A stretch of DNA of 64,000 bases from Chitinophaga sp. Cy-1792 (GCF_011752935.1 NZ_VWWO01000003.1:744001-808000); one strand, 5' to 3'; positions 44,204 through 52,857 are shown, counted from the first letter of the stretch. Made by a program: numbers and translations. The notes: generated from the letters alone by a model not told the origin.

Positions 44204-44282
44204 AGTTAACATCTATCTAAAGTTAAGCGGATCACAGTCTTTACTGGGATCAGTCACCGCTGCTAGCAGCGGTGACCTTTTT
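44204..44282 (+). ncRNA. Candidate ~80-nt small RNA or attenuated leader
   Basis: Bounded by the consensus promoter at 44167-44197 and the terminator hairpin at 44253-44276 with five T (44278-44282). It contains no ATG-started ORF. Either a free small RNA or a leader whose read-through feeds the two unknown genes at 44309 and 44998. The 5' end is estimated. Confidence 0.5.
44253..44282 (+). terminator. Strong intrinsic terminator upstream of a start codon
   Basis: 24-bp perfect palindrome (12-bp arms, 44253-44264 with 44265-44276), then CCTTTTT. It is 26 nt upstream of the ATG at 44309. Confidence 0.85.
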
Positions 44283-44308
44283 ACCATCGCAATTAAAGCA
44301 CATACCAT

Positions 44309-44995
44309 ATGTACACCGATTATACGCTTAATTCTATTCAGCAACGTTTTTGCGAGGGTTTCCTTTTATTTCCGTTTAAACAATTGAAGAAGTCGGGACA
44401 TTACATCTACAAACAGTACAGATCCAATTCCGGCATTAAGCAGGTATTGGATGAGCGCACCACCGCTTTTGATTTTCATTGCTTTTTTGCAAAGCAGTTA
44501 TCTGATAAAATCACAAAGACAGCCATACCAAACGGTATCGCACTGATGCGCCAGGTAGAACATCTCTTTGAAGGAGCTGGAAAAGATGAACAGGTAGTAG
44601 CTGCCATTTATACAGAATTTACAGAGATGCTGACCACCTATTACAGCGAATTGTCTAACTACCAGTCTGTAGTATTACTACGCCAGCAATCAGCCCTGAA
44701 GCCTATGCTGAAACGTAGTCCGGACTGCAGTCATGCACATGAAGTATACAATTCTGAATGGTCACGGATGATCAAACAGTTTATTGCCAATGGCAATGAG
44801 GTCGTGAAATTTTTGCGCGAAAACCTGGAAGCATACGGTTATCAGCGTTTGCCGGTAAATTGTACCAGGGAAGATGTGGAGGAAGTGATCGTTAGTATTC
44901 AATCTTATAACACTATTCAATATCAGTTAATATCTCTGTTGCAGCAATGGCATCAGCGGCAACAGCAACATAACAGACAGGTTTACTTAAACTAG
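44309..44995 (+). CDS. Unknown protein, predicted mostly helical
   Basis: 228 residues, not recognised. No signal peptide or membrane segment. The N-terminal third is basic (FKQLKKSGHYIYKQYRSNSG); the middle is helical with many Glu/Gln and aromatic residues (DEQVVAAIYTEFTEMLTTYYSEL); the C-terminus is Gln/His-rich (QQWHQRQQQHNRQ). The next gene, also unknown and helical, starts 2 nt after its stop, so the two form a unit. They lie just downstream of a promoter-terminator unit that may attenuate them. Cytosolic, possibly two-protein complex (inference). Confidence 0.7.
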   Translation: MYTDYTLNSIQQRFCEGFLLFPFKQLKKSGHYIYKQYRSNSGIKQVLDERTTAFDFHCFFAKQLSDKITKTAIPNGIALMRQVEHLFEGAGKDEQVVAAIYTEFTEMLTTYYSELSNYQSVVLLRQQSALKPMLKRSPDCSHAHEVYNSEWSRMIKQFIANGNEVVKFLRENLEAYGYQRLPVNCTREDVEEVIVSIQSYNTIQYQLISLLQQWHQRQQQHNRQVYLN

Positions 44996-44997
44996 TT

Positions 44998-45384
44998 ATG
45001 CACCATTTGGAGAAAAGTATCTATACAAGGGCGGAGCAGGATAGAATGTGTTGTTCGTGGCTGGTGATCGTGGAAGATTTAAGAGCAGAAAATGCATTGT
45101 TGATCCGCCTCCTGGCTTCTGTGTTGTCTACCACTGCAACACATGAATTCGTTGAAACTGCAGAAGGCTATCAGTCCAGATTTTTGATCGTGGAAGAGGG
45201 TTTGCTTTTGCTGCGCCATGAGATAGGAGAACTTCGCCAATGGGTTAAAAACAAAACAAAGGGACTTGCTGGTAAGTTGGAAAGAATGCAGGACGATATT
45301 GATAAAACAGAATTGGATTTTCTTACGCTGAGAGCCAATTTTATTAAGTTTGCAGGTGTGAATACACTGGATGCCAGGTCCTGA
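44998..45384 (+). CDS. Unknown small helical protein, likely coiled coil
   Basis: 128 residues, not recognised. Nearly all predicted helix, with heptad-like spacing of Leu/Ile in the second half (LLLLRHEIGELRQWV, LAGKLERMQDDIDKTELDFL). One pair of adjacent cysteines near residue 20 (MCCSW). No signal peptide. It follows the 228-residue unknown gene by 2 nt and converges on the response regulator gene, with only ~50 nt and no clear terminator between the stops. Confidence 0.7.
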   Translation: MHHLEKSIYTRAEQDRMCCSWLVIVEDLRAENALLIRLLASVLSTTATHEFVETAEGYQSRFLIVEEGLLLLRHEIGELRQWVKNKTKGLAGKLERMQDDIDKTELDFLTLRANFIKFAGVNTLDARS

Positions 45385-45435
45385 AAACAGTGAAACAGTT
45401 TAAAAAAATCATTTCCCTTAATTTCATATTGTCCA

Positions 45436-46482
45436 TCAGTTTGCAATATCTGCCAGTTTGCTTCTGTCAGTAATAAGAATATCACCTTCTTTCATTTGTA
45501 TCAGTGATTCATTCCTGAAGTCACCCAGCGTCCTTATCAGGGACTCTTTCGCTACGCCCGCCATAGCGGCCAGGTTTTCCCTGCTTACATGCAGCGTATA
45601 GTCGTTGCCGGTATGATTGAACTTCTTGTCCAGCGTGAGTAATGCTTCTGCTACTTTTTTACGCAGCGAGTTATAGGCCAGCCCGATCAGCTGCTGTTCG
45701 CGTTCTGCCGTGTTTCTGGCCAGCAGCTGTACAAACTTGCGCATTACCTGCGGCTGCTGATTGATCAGCAATTCGAAATCCTGCTGCGGAATAGAGATGA
45801 TCGTGGCATCTTCCATTGCCTCTGCATCTTCCTGGTAAACATTTTCCTCCAGCATGGCAGAATAACCAAAGAAATCCCCTTCTGCATATAATCCCACAAT
45901 CAACTCTTTGCCTTCCTCATTACGTTTGGAGGTCTTTATTTTTCCCTGGAGGATATAGTAGAGATATTGCGGATGATTCCCTTCTTTATAGATCTGCTGT
46001 TTTTTCCGGTAACTGGAGGTAGGGCGATTCGTTTTCAGGGTTTCCAGCAAATCATTTATGCTCAGGTGCTGTAGCAGCTGCCTTGTATTTTCCCCTGGTT
46101 CCTGCCTGAACTCTGCACATCGCCGAAGCCTGGATGCTACTGCATTCAGTAGTTCTGTGCCTTCAAAAGGCTTGGTGATATAATCATCCGCACCTTGTTC
46201 CATTCCTTTGCGGATCTCACTACGGTCTGTTTTGGCGGTAATGAAAATAAAAGGGGTACGCGACAGGGTTTCATTCTTGTGTAAGAGATGAAGTACGCCA
46301 AATCCATCCAGGACAGGCATCATGATATCGCATACGATGAGGTCAGGCTTGTTTTTGAGCGCCATGGCCACACCTTCCTTTCCGTTAGTGGCAGTTAACA
46401 CCTGGTAATTTGCCAGACCAAGAATTTCGGCCATATTGTCCAGAATTTCCCGGTTGTCTTCAATCAGCAAAATTTTCTCCAT
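45436..46482 (-). CDS. Response regulator with REC, cNMP-binding and Crp-type HTH domains
   Basis: 348 residues from the ATG at 46482. Receiver domain (1-120) with Asp9, phospho-acceptor Asp52 and Lys104; then a cyclic-nucleotide-binding beta-roll (YKEGNHPQYLYYILQGKIK, GLYAEGDFFGYSAML); then Crp-type winged helix (VSRENLAAMAGVAKESLIRTLGDF). It joins a phosphorylation input to a Crp/Fnr output, so DNA binding may need both phosphate and a ligand. It starts 4 nt after the PAS kinase stop: a cognate pair. Target genes unknown. Confidence 0.88.
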   Translation of the reverse strand: MEKILLIEDNREILDNMAEILGLANYQVLTATNGKEGVAMALKNKPDLIVCDIMMPVLDGFGVLHLLHKNETLSRTPFIFITAKTDRSEIRKGMEQGADDYITKPFEGTELLNAVASRLRRCAEFRQEPGENTRQLLQHLSINDLLETLKTNRPTSSYRKKQQIYKEGNHPQYLYYILQGKIKTSKRNEEGKELIVGLYAEGDFFGYSAMLEENVYQEDAEAMEDATIISIPQQDFELLINQQPQVMRKFVQLLARNTAEREQQLIGLAYNSLRKKVAEALLTLDKKFNHTGNDYTLHVSRENLAAMAGVAKESLIRTLGDFRNESLIQMKEGDILITDRSKLADIAN

Positions 46483-46486
46483 AAGC

Positions 46487-48121
46487 TTATTTTTCAGGAA
46501 AAGGTATAATGACTTTAAACTCCGCTCCCTCGCCGGGTTTGCTGTCGCAGGTAATGGTGCCACCCATAATTTCGGTGTACCGTCCTACGATATGCAGGCC
46601 CAGTCCGGTGCCTTGTATATTGCCGGCATTACTGCCACGAAAGAAACGCTCAAATAAATGCTGGCGGTCTTCTTCGGCAATGCCAATGCCCTTGTCCCTG
46701 ACGGTCAGTTGCAGGTAATTATTTAAACATTCGCTACGAACAGCAATGATACCTCCCTCCGGCGAAAATTTAATCGCATTAGATACGAGGTTCATTACAA
46801 TATGTTTCAACAGGGTTGGATCTAAATATGCAGTGGACGCTCCGTGATGCGCATAGAGAATTTGTTGTGAATTCTTCTGGAGGCCCTGCATCTCACTTAT
46901 GATGGTTCCTATTAATTTACCGGGCTCAAAGGTACTATTACGAACCTGAATTTTCCCTTCCTCAATTTTACCCACAGAAAGGAAATCATTGAGTATATCG
47001 GTTAACATATTAACAGAAGAGACGATCCGCTGTATATGCTTGTCTCTTTTATACTGATCTTCTATACCTCCCTGGTACTGACTGATCAGGTATACAGATG
47101 AGAGAATCGTACTGAGCGGTGTCCGGAATTCATGAGAAGCCAATGATACGAATTTTGATTTAAGTTCATTGAGTTCTTTCTCTTTTTCCAGTGCCTGACG
47201 GAGTTCTGCCTCTGCTCTCTTTCTCTCTGAAATATCGATAGCAATCCCAACATATCCCGTAATACTGGCGGCAGACCTGATCGCTGAGATAGTCAGTGAT
47301 ACCGGTAGTTTGCTGCCATCACGGCGGATATAGTTCCATTCATATTCATTGGGCAGGTTAAGCCTGGCTTTGATCGTCAGGGTGTCCAGCCCGGGGTCTA
47401 CCGTTTGCTGCATCTGCAGGGAGAATTCAGCCGCACGTATTTCAAGTTCTGAAGCATCATGAAAAAGCAGGGGAGACTCGATTTCAATCACATCGATGGC
47501 CCGGTATCCCAGCTGCTTTTCGGCGGTAGGGTTGAACCACCGGATAAATCCTTCCGGACTGAATACGATGATAATGGCGTCTGCATTGTTCCAGATACTG
47601 CTGAGGAAGCTGTTTAGCCGTTGCAACGCATTGTCTTTGGCTTCATCTTCGCGGATACGCAGCCTGAGCTGGTCTATCGTTGTAAGCAGGTTTCTGACAT
47701 ATTCTTCTGTTGATGCAGCGGGCTTTTCCTGCTCTCCGGTATAGGACCTGGAAGAGGGCATATCGGTAAGATACAGGACCGTGTATTTGCCTGTTTCGTT
47801 TGAGTAGGATCCCGTACTGACATGAAAGGGAATCCTGCTGCCGTCTTTACAGATGACATAGTCGAGCCTGTTCGCCTGCAGCGAATAAACAAAGGGGTTA
47901 TTTCCGTTATCTGCGTGCAGCGAGGTTTGTGAGCCTGCATGCAGTAATAGAAAGGTGTCGATTTTTTTGCCGGTAACTTCCGTTTTCTCGTAGCCTAAGC
48001 GTTGCAGGAGATAAGGATTTGCAAGTACTATTCTCTCCTGTTCGTCGGCCAAAAGCATTCCTATAGTGGCATGATTAAACAGCACATCCAAACCGATGCT
48101 GTGTTCCTTGCTAATTGTCAT
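46487..48121 (-). CDS. PAS-domain sensor histidine kinase
   Basis: 544 residues from the ATG at 48121; a GTG 13 codons earlier is possible, but a TAAATTTA box at 48150-48143 would then lie inside the gene. Two PAS domains (residues ~5-120 and ~165-305, the second with a PAC segment), dimerisation/phosphoacceptor helix SHEFRTPLSTI, ATPase N-box NLVSNAIKFSPEGG, G1 DKGIGIAEED and G2 GTGLGLHIV. No membrane helix, so it is a cytosolic sensor, perhaps of redox or a soluble ligand. Cognate of the REC-cNMP-HTH regulator 4 nt downstream. Confidence 0.88.
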   Translation of the reverse strand: MTISKEHSIGLDVLFNHATIGMLLADEQERIVLANPYLLQRLGYEKTEVTGKKIDTFLLLHAGSQTSLHADNGNNPFVYSLQANRLDYVICKDGSRIPFHVSTGSYSNETGKYTVLYLTDMPSSRSYTGEQEKPAASTEEYVRNLLTTIDQLRLRIREDEAKDNALQRLNSFLSSIWNNADAIIIVFSPEGFIRWFNPTAEKQLGYRAIDVIEIESPLLFHDASELEIRAAEFSLQMQQTVDPGLDTLTIKARLNLPNEYEWNYIRRDGSKLPVSLTISAIRSAASITGYVGIAIDISERKRAEAELRQALEKEKELNELKSKFVSLASHEFRTPLSTILSSVYLISQYQGGIEDQYKRDKHIQRIVSSVNMLTDILNDFLSVGKIEEGKIQVRNSTFEPGKLIGTIISEMQGLQKNSQQILYAHHGASTAYLDPTLLKHIVMNLVSNAIKFSPEGGIIAVRSECLNNYLQLTVRDKGIGIAEEDRQHLFERFFRGSNAGNIQGTGLGLHIVGRYTEIMGGTITCDSKPGEGAEFKVIIPFPEK

Positions 48122-48193
48122 TTCTACCTGATGATGCGTACATAAATTTAATGATTCCACTTACTTTCTGTATCTTTCCGGCAAGTTATTTTT

Positions 48194-48862
48194 ATGAAAA
48201 TCAATGCGATCATAACAGGAAGTACTGGTATGGTGGGCGAAGGAATTCTACATGAATGCCTGGAAAACCCGGATGTTGATACTGTTCTGGTCATCAACCG
48301 TAAAGCCTGCGGAGTAGTGCATCCCAAACTAAAAGAAATTCTTCATCATAACTTCTTTGATCTCACCGCTATCGTCCCTCAACTGCAAGGTTATAATGCC
48401 TGCTATTTCTGCCTGGGAGTATCGTCGGTAGGTATGAAGGAGGAAATATATAATCATCTTACATACGACCTAACCATGTATATGGCAGGGGTGCTGGCCG
48501 GAGAAAACCCCGGAATGACCTTCTGCTATATCTCTGGCGCCGGCACAGACAGTTCAGAAAAAGGCCGGGTAATGTGGGCACGGATCAAAGGTAAAACAGA
48601 AAATGATCTGCAGAAGTTATCATTTAAAGCTGTCTATAATTTCCGGCCTGGCTACATACAACCCATGAAAGGAACAAAGAATACCCATAGATTCTATTAC
48701 GCGCTATCATGGCTTTACCCCCTATGGAAATTATTCTTTCGTAACTACGTATGTACGCTGGGAGAGCTCGGTAGGGCCATGATTTTTGTTACACAGCATG
48801 GTTACAGAAAGCCGGTGCTGGAAGTAAAAGATGTGGTGGCTATCATGAAGGGCAAATATTAA
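48194..48862 (+). CDS. NAD(P)-binding Rossmann protein, atypical SDR/epimerase-like
   Basis: 222 residues. N-terminal nucleotide motif ITGSTGMVGEGIL (GxTGxxG type) followed by VLVINRK, and CYFCLGVSSVGM in place of the usual dehydrogenase segment. Related to the NAD(P)H-binding/NmrA- or HTATIP2-like short proteins; a canonical YxxxK is not obvious, so catalysis is uncertain. Single gene, divergent from the histidine kinase; a TATCTTTC promoter-like box lies just upstream. Confidence 0.8.
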   Translation: MKINAIITGSTGMVGEGILHECLENPDVDTVLVINRKACGVVHPKLKEILHHNFFDLTAIVPQLQGYNACYFCLGVSSVGMKEEIYNHLTYDLTMYMAGVLAGENPGMTFCYISGAGTDSSEKGRVMWARIKGKTENDLQKLSFKAVYNFRPGYIQPMKGTKNTHRFYYALSWLYPLWKLFFRNYVCTLGELGRAMIFVTQHGYRKPVLEVKDVVAIMKGKY

Positions 48863-48887
48863 AACGCTACCAGAAAATATAAAGATG

Positions 48888-48921
48888 CCGGGCAGCCATT
48901 TCTTAAAATTGCGCTGCCCGG
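48888..48921. terminator. Terminator-like hairpin between convergent genes
   Basis: 9-bp GC-rich stem (48888-48896 with 48913-48921), 16-nt loop, between the Rossmann protein gene and the porP-like gene. No T run follows, so it is a moderate call. Confidence 0.6.
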
Positions 48922-48983
48922 TGTACAGTTGCAGGTTTGTTACGCCGCTGAAAATCAGCTTACATAAGCGTATAAATAAGATA

Positions 48984-49907
48984 TCAATTCAGAAAATTCA
49001 CACGCAGGTTGACTTCCATTGTTCCCTGGGCATAGGTCCGCAGGCCGGCAGTTTGTGTGGTATACAGGAATTGCAGATTCAACAGCTTATTCCAGGAAAC
49101 ACCCGCACCCATAGTGAAATTACCGCTACTATGATAGATGCCGGTAACGTCTGCCCAGTTTTGCAGTAACCCTACCTTTACGCCTGCATCGAAAATAGAC
49201 TCGCCTCCATAAATATTCCTGTAATAGGCTTTGGGTTCCACATAGGTGATCTGTTCTCCCTGCATAAATTTATACCCCAACCCTACCAGGAACTTCTCCG
49301 TACCGGTAGTACGACTCCCGTTTTTATCCGTGGCAAAACTAAATACGTTCGGGATGGAGGCCTGAACAGTCAGGTGCTCGTCCGTATAGGCCATACCGTA
49401 GTCGGCTTCGAAATAGTTATCCCGACGGTTATAGGAAGTAAGCGCAGGGTCATTCATGTCGCCGTTAATGTCTTTGGTATTCAGGTGTTTACCGTAAAAA
49501 ACGGCAGACAGCCCAAAATGAAGTTGCTGTGCATGAGCGCCCAGCGGCAGATGATAGGCATATGTCAGCGCCACCCTGGTATTATTCAACAGGCCAGCTA
49601 CATCATTGTATACTTGCAAACCAGCGCCTACCCGATGCCCCAAATTACCGTCTGCGGTGAGCAGGCGGGTTTGTGGACTTCCGGGCATATCCGTCCATTG
49701 TTTCCGGTAGGCGAGGTTTACGTGCAAGCCGCTATCCAGTCCGGCGAAGGAGGGATTAGCCATATAGGGATTCAGGAAGTATTGGATTCCCAGCGGGTCA
49801 GTGACAGCGTTGGAGTTGCCAAGGCTCTGTGCCTGTGCACAGCGACTGCCCGCGAAAACGAGTGCAATGCTGATGGTGAATGTGCTTAGTATTCTGTTGA
49901 ATTGCAT
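48984..49907 (-). CDS. Type IX secretion PorP/SprF family outer membrane protein
   Basis: 307 residues with signal peptide (ends CAQAQS). PorP_SprF opening DPLGIQYFLNPYMANPSFAGLDSGLHVNLAYRKQW shape (partial: NPYMANPSFAG, YRKQWTDMPGSP), repeated amphipathic beta strands, terminal Phe-Leu-Asn. Outer-membrane beta-barrel that anchors T9SS-secreted adhesins. No large adhesin gene is adjacent, so it is an orphan copy here. Its predicted leader is long (~125 nt) and ends in a strong hairpin. Confidence 0.87.
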   Translation of the reverse strand: MQFNRILSTFTISIALVFAGSRCAQAQSLGNSNAVTDPLGIQYFLNPYMANPSFAGLDSGLHVNLAYRKQWTDMPGSPQTRLLTADGNLGHRVGAGLQVYNDVAGLLNNTRVALTYAYHLPLGAHAQQLHFGLSAVFYGKHLNTKDINGDMNDPALTSYNRRDNYFEADYGMAYTDEHLTVQASIPNVFSFATDKNGSRTTGTEKFLVGLGYKFMQGEQITYVEPKAYYRNIYGGESIFDAGVKVGLLQNWADVTGIYHSSGNFTMGAGVSWNKLLNLQFLYTTQTAGLRTYAQGTMEVNLRVNFLN

Positions 49908-49919
49908 ACTGCGATGTTT

Positions 49920-49946
49920 GTTTGCCGGTAGGAACTACCACAAAAC
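49920..49946 (-). promoter_or_regulatory. Hairpin directly before the porP/sprF start
   Basis: Arms 49920-49931 and 49935-49946, about 10 pairs with a small internal loop, 12 nt before the start codon on the minus strand. It could sequester the ribosome site. Farther out GCATCCC/GGGGGATG (50016-50011 with 49951-49946) could pair as a closing stem but would compete with this hairpin. Confidence 0.45.
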
Positions 49947-50038
49947 ATCCCCCAGGAAACTGGTATTGACACAGTATCAGGCCCGGCAGTTTAGTTGCTC
50001 GCGCAGTATAGGGATGCAGGTGTATTCCTTTTGACATG

Positions 50039-50046
50039 CAAATATA
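50039..50046 (-). promoter_or_regulatory. Promoter -7 element of porP/sprF
   Basis: TATATTTG on the minus strand, full consensus; the start would be near 50032, giving a leader of ~125 nt. Confidence 0.5.
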
Positions 50047-50103
50047 ACATAATATAAAATTATTTTATATAGAAAAAGTATTGAATGTAGATAATTTGTT
50101 GTT

Positions 50104-50200
50104 ACGGGAGCTATTCCCGTTGTAGATCGCAGCGTATTTTAAGTCGATACCGAAGGTATCGACTTTGGGGTTCCGCCCTGCGGGTGGTAGCGCAGCGCTA
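50104..50200. repeat. Array of four short hairpins
   Basis: Inverted repeats 50104-50109/50115-50120; 50141-50151/50155-50165 (11 bp, GAA loop, UUCG on the minus strand); 50172-50186 (with a G-U pair); 50188-50193/50195-50200. Possibly remnants of repeated extragenic palindromes or a structured RNA. Confidence 0.5.
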
Positions 50201-50224
50201 TGCGTTTAAGAAGACAGACTGTCA

Positions 50225-50259
50225 TTAAAAAGGCCATCTCTAAAAGTAGAGACGGCCTT
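50225..50259 (-). terminator. Terminator of the TonB receptor gene
   Basis: 13-bp stem (50230-50242 with 50247-50259) with one G-U pair on the minus strand, followed there by TTTTT. The stem core GTCTCTACT is shared with the terminator at 1601-1635. Confidence 0.82.
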
Positions 50260-50285
50260 AACTATAAGTACTGTGTATTTCCTTG

Positions 50286-52838
50286 TTATTGCATTACTTC
50301 AGACATGCCTTGCATACCGGCAGCCATGTTCTTACGTTTGAAGAGGGAAACATCCATCTTTCCAAAACGGTAAGCGAAAGTGGCACGGAACATCTGAGGG
50401 TCTCTCAGGCGACTGTACAACTGATTGAAGTAAGGACTCATAGAATATTGGTCTGAATACCTGCTTCTGAAAATATCGTTGACAGCAAGGGTAATGGAAG
50501 CTGCATTGTTTTTCAGGAAGCTTTTCTTCAGCGCTGCATCTACACCATAGAAGGCTTTGATATAACCCTGAGAGGCATTCATAGACTGCTGCATTGGCGG
50601 TCCGTCCTGGCGCTGGTCTTTATTGACAGGCAGGTTGGTTTTGGACTGGTAGGTACCAGAAAGTTGTAATTCCAGCGCCCATGGCAGCTTAACGTTGTTA
50701 TTCAGTTTTCCGAACCAGCTCCATAATGCATCCTGGCTTGCGCCTACAGCATTCGTGTTGATTTTGGAATTGTAGATATTCACGTTGGCAGCGAGATTCC
50801 ACCATTTTGTAATACTGGTAGTAGCAGTCAGCTCGGCACCTGCAGAATAGCTGTTGTTGGCATTGATGTAGGTGTTGATCAGCAGACTGTCGTTGGTAAC
50901 CGGATTGAACTCTTTCTGAATATAACGGGTAATCAGGTTGTTGGTATACTTATAATAAAGTGTAGCCATGAACGTGCTGTTACCTTTGAAGGTTTTCAGG
51001 TAAGAGAGCTCAACAGACTGTGTGAACTCCGGTACCAGTCCGGGATTACCTTTGGTGATATTCAACCTGTCGGTAGAATCCGTATAAGGAATCAGCTGGA
51101 AGAAGTTAGGTCTGTTGATACGACGGGTGTAGCTCGCCTGTAACTCCTGACTGTTGTTGAGTTTCTGGGTGAGGAACAGGGAAGGGAACAGACTGGCAGG
51201 GTAGTTATTGCTGAATTTCTGTCCTGTATTTTTGATGGTACCGTCGTAGTTACTGCTTTCCATACGTACACCTACCTTGTAGCCGAATTTGCCAATGTTA
51301 TCGGAAATGCTGGCGTAGGCAGCATATACGTTATCATTGTTTCTGTAGTTAATGCTGGCTGCAGGTAACGGGATGTATTCACCGGTAGTGGCGTCGTACA
51401 TGAAGTTGTTGGTATGACTGTCTGTCGTTCTTCTTGACCAGCGCAGACCTGTTTCCAGTTTCATGGTTTTGGTCAGCGGGTCTACGAAGTCGGTCTGGGC
51501 AGTCAGGAAGCTGATTTTACCACCACCATCGATGCGTTGTGCTTCTGTGCCGGTAATATCTTTACCGGTATAGTAGTTGGTGGTATAGTTAGCATTGTTG
51601 GTGGAAGAACCTCCGAAATAATTGACATCTACAGTCAGCTCTTTGCCTTCTTTAGGAAACAGATGCTTCATTCCCAATACCAGCCCGTTGGCATTGAAAT
51701 TGAATTTTGAATCTGAGTTACGTTGGCTAAAGTTGCTGATAGTGCCTGTTTTGAAGAGGCTGTCTGTATTGATGCCAATTACCTCGTTAGGTTTCATGGC
51801 GCCGTGTACTTTTATTCCGGCAACGGAAACAGTGGTACGGTTGGTCATGAAGTAATCCACACCCAGTTTACCAAAGAGGAAACCACCTTTTGTTTTGTTG
51901 TAGTTATCCTGATGGATGAAGGAAGGTGTTTCATCACCAAAATTATTTCTGTCTGTAAAGCCGGTGCTTACGCTCTTGTTTTGTGAGCCCATAGCGCTGG
52001 CGCTTACATTAAATTTACCCTGACGAAGGTTGAAGTCGGCGCCACCATTGAGGGCACCACGTTTATCCACACCTGCGCGGAGGTTACCATTATAGCCGGT
52101 TTTACGGTTTTTCTTCAGCACGAGGTTCAGGATACCTGCGTTACCGCCAGAGGCGTCGTATTTGGCAGAAGGGTTGGTGATTACTTCCACGCTTTCGATA
52201 GCATCAGCAGGGATCTGATCAAGTGTGAGGGTTGTTGGGCGGCCATCAATATAGAGTTGAGGGCTGGAATTGCGTACTGTCACGTTTCCGTCGATGTCAA
52301 CATTCACAGAAGGAACATTTTTCATTACGTCTACGGCGGTACCGCCCGCGCTGGTCAGATTTTTTTCAACGTTAAAAACTTTCTTATCGACATCCAGTTG
52401 CATCAGCGGTTTAGTGCCGGCAACGGTTACGCCTTGTAACTGGGCAACATCTGTTTCCAGTTTAATGTTTCCAAGGTCTTTATCGAATGGGGGGAATGTT
52501 ACAGGACGCTCCACAGCTTTGTAACCGGTACCACTGATCTTCATTTTAAGCTTTGGACGCATAGGGATATCATCCAGGCTAAACTCTCCGTTTGCTTTTG
52601 TCAGTGCACCTTTCAGGAGCACATCCTTCATTTTTTTGGTTACTGAATCAAGCTTTGGTTGTAAAATGATCACAGATACATAAGGAACAGGTTTTCCGTC
52701 GGCATCAATTACCTTACCATATAAATGTCCGGTCATGCCACCTGGCATCCCGCCACCACGGGGAGCTCCGGCAGGTGGTTGAGCCTGCACGCCAAGCGCT
52801 AACATTAACATGGTTACTAACAATAAAATTCTTTGCAT
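50286..52838 (-). CDS. TonB-dependent receptor, outer membrane beta-barrel family (carboxypeptidase-regulatory + plug)
   Basis: 850 residues with signal peptide (ends GVQAQ). A Gly/Pro-rich linker (APRGGGMPGGM), a carboxypeptidase-like regulatory domain (GKVIDADGKPVPYVSVII), a plug-like region (VKNVPSVNVDIDG-type segment, YIDGRPTTLTLDQIPADAIESVEVITNPSAKYD) and a C-terminal OMP_b-brl_3-type barrel. No SusD partner, so it is not a glycan SusC; such proteins import siderophores, peptides or metals, or shape the envelope. The LytS/LytTR operon lies just upstream on the same strand but has its own terminator. Confidence 0.87.
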   Translation of the reverse strand: MQRILLLVTMLMLALGVQAQPPAGAPRGGGMPGGMTGHLYGKVIDADGKPVPYVSVIILQPKLDSVTKKMKDVLLKGALTKANGEFSLDDIPMRPKLKMKISGTGYKAVERPVTFPPFDKDLGNIKLETDVAQLQGVTVAGTKPLMQLDVDKKVFNVEKNLTSAGGTAVDVMKNVPSVNVDIDGNVTVRNSSPQLYIDGRPTTLTLDQIPADAIESVEVITNPSAKYDASGGNAGILNLVLKKNRKTGYNGNLRAGVDKRGALNGGADFNLRQGKFNVSASAMGSQNKSVSTGFTDRNNFGDETPSFIHQDNYNKTKGGFLFGKLGVDYFMTNRTTVSVAGIKVHGAMKPNEVIGINTDSLFKTGTISNFSQRNSDSKFNFNANGLVLGMKHLFPKEGKELTVDVNYFGGSSTNNANYTTNYYTGKDITGTEAQRIDGGGKISFLTAQTDFVDPLTKTMKLETGLRWSRRTTDSHTNNFMYDATTGEYIPLPAASINYRNNDNVYAAYASISDNIGKFGYKVGVRMESSNYDGTIKNTGQKFSNNYPASLFPSLFLTQKLNNSQELQASYTRRINRPNFFQLIPYTDSTDRLNITKGNPGLVPEFTQSVELSYLKTFKGNSTFMATLYYKYTNNLITRYIQKEFNPVTNDSLLINTYINANNSYSAGAELTATTSITKWWNLAANVNIYNSKINTNAVGASQDALWSWFGKLNNNVKLPWALELQLSGTYQSKTNLPVNKDQRQDGPPMQQSMNASQGYIKAFYGVDAALKKSFLKNNAASITLAVNDIFRSRYSDQYSMSPYFNQLYSRLRDPQMFRATFAYRFGKMDVSLFKRKNMAAGMQGMSEVMQ

Positions 52839-52857
52839 AGTAAAAATTATGAGTACG

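Larger units (their letters stand above)
49908..50285. other. 378-nt noncoding region rich in hairpins
   Basis: Reading up from the porP gene: leader with hairpin (49920-49946), promoter TATATTTG on the minus strand (50046-50039), then a row of hairpins at 50104-50120, 50141-50165, 50172-50186 and 50188-50200, and the terminator of the TonB receptor gene (50225-50259). No ORF seen. Confidence 0.6.

Noticed and set aside
49950-50030. Segment resembling part of a TPP riboswitch (CCTGATAC ... AATACCAG) in the porP leader
   Set aside because: The CUGAGA half and the conserved core junction are missing, and porP/sprF is not a thiamine gene. Only the hairpins are reported.
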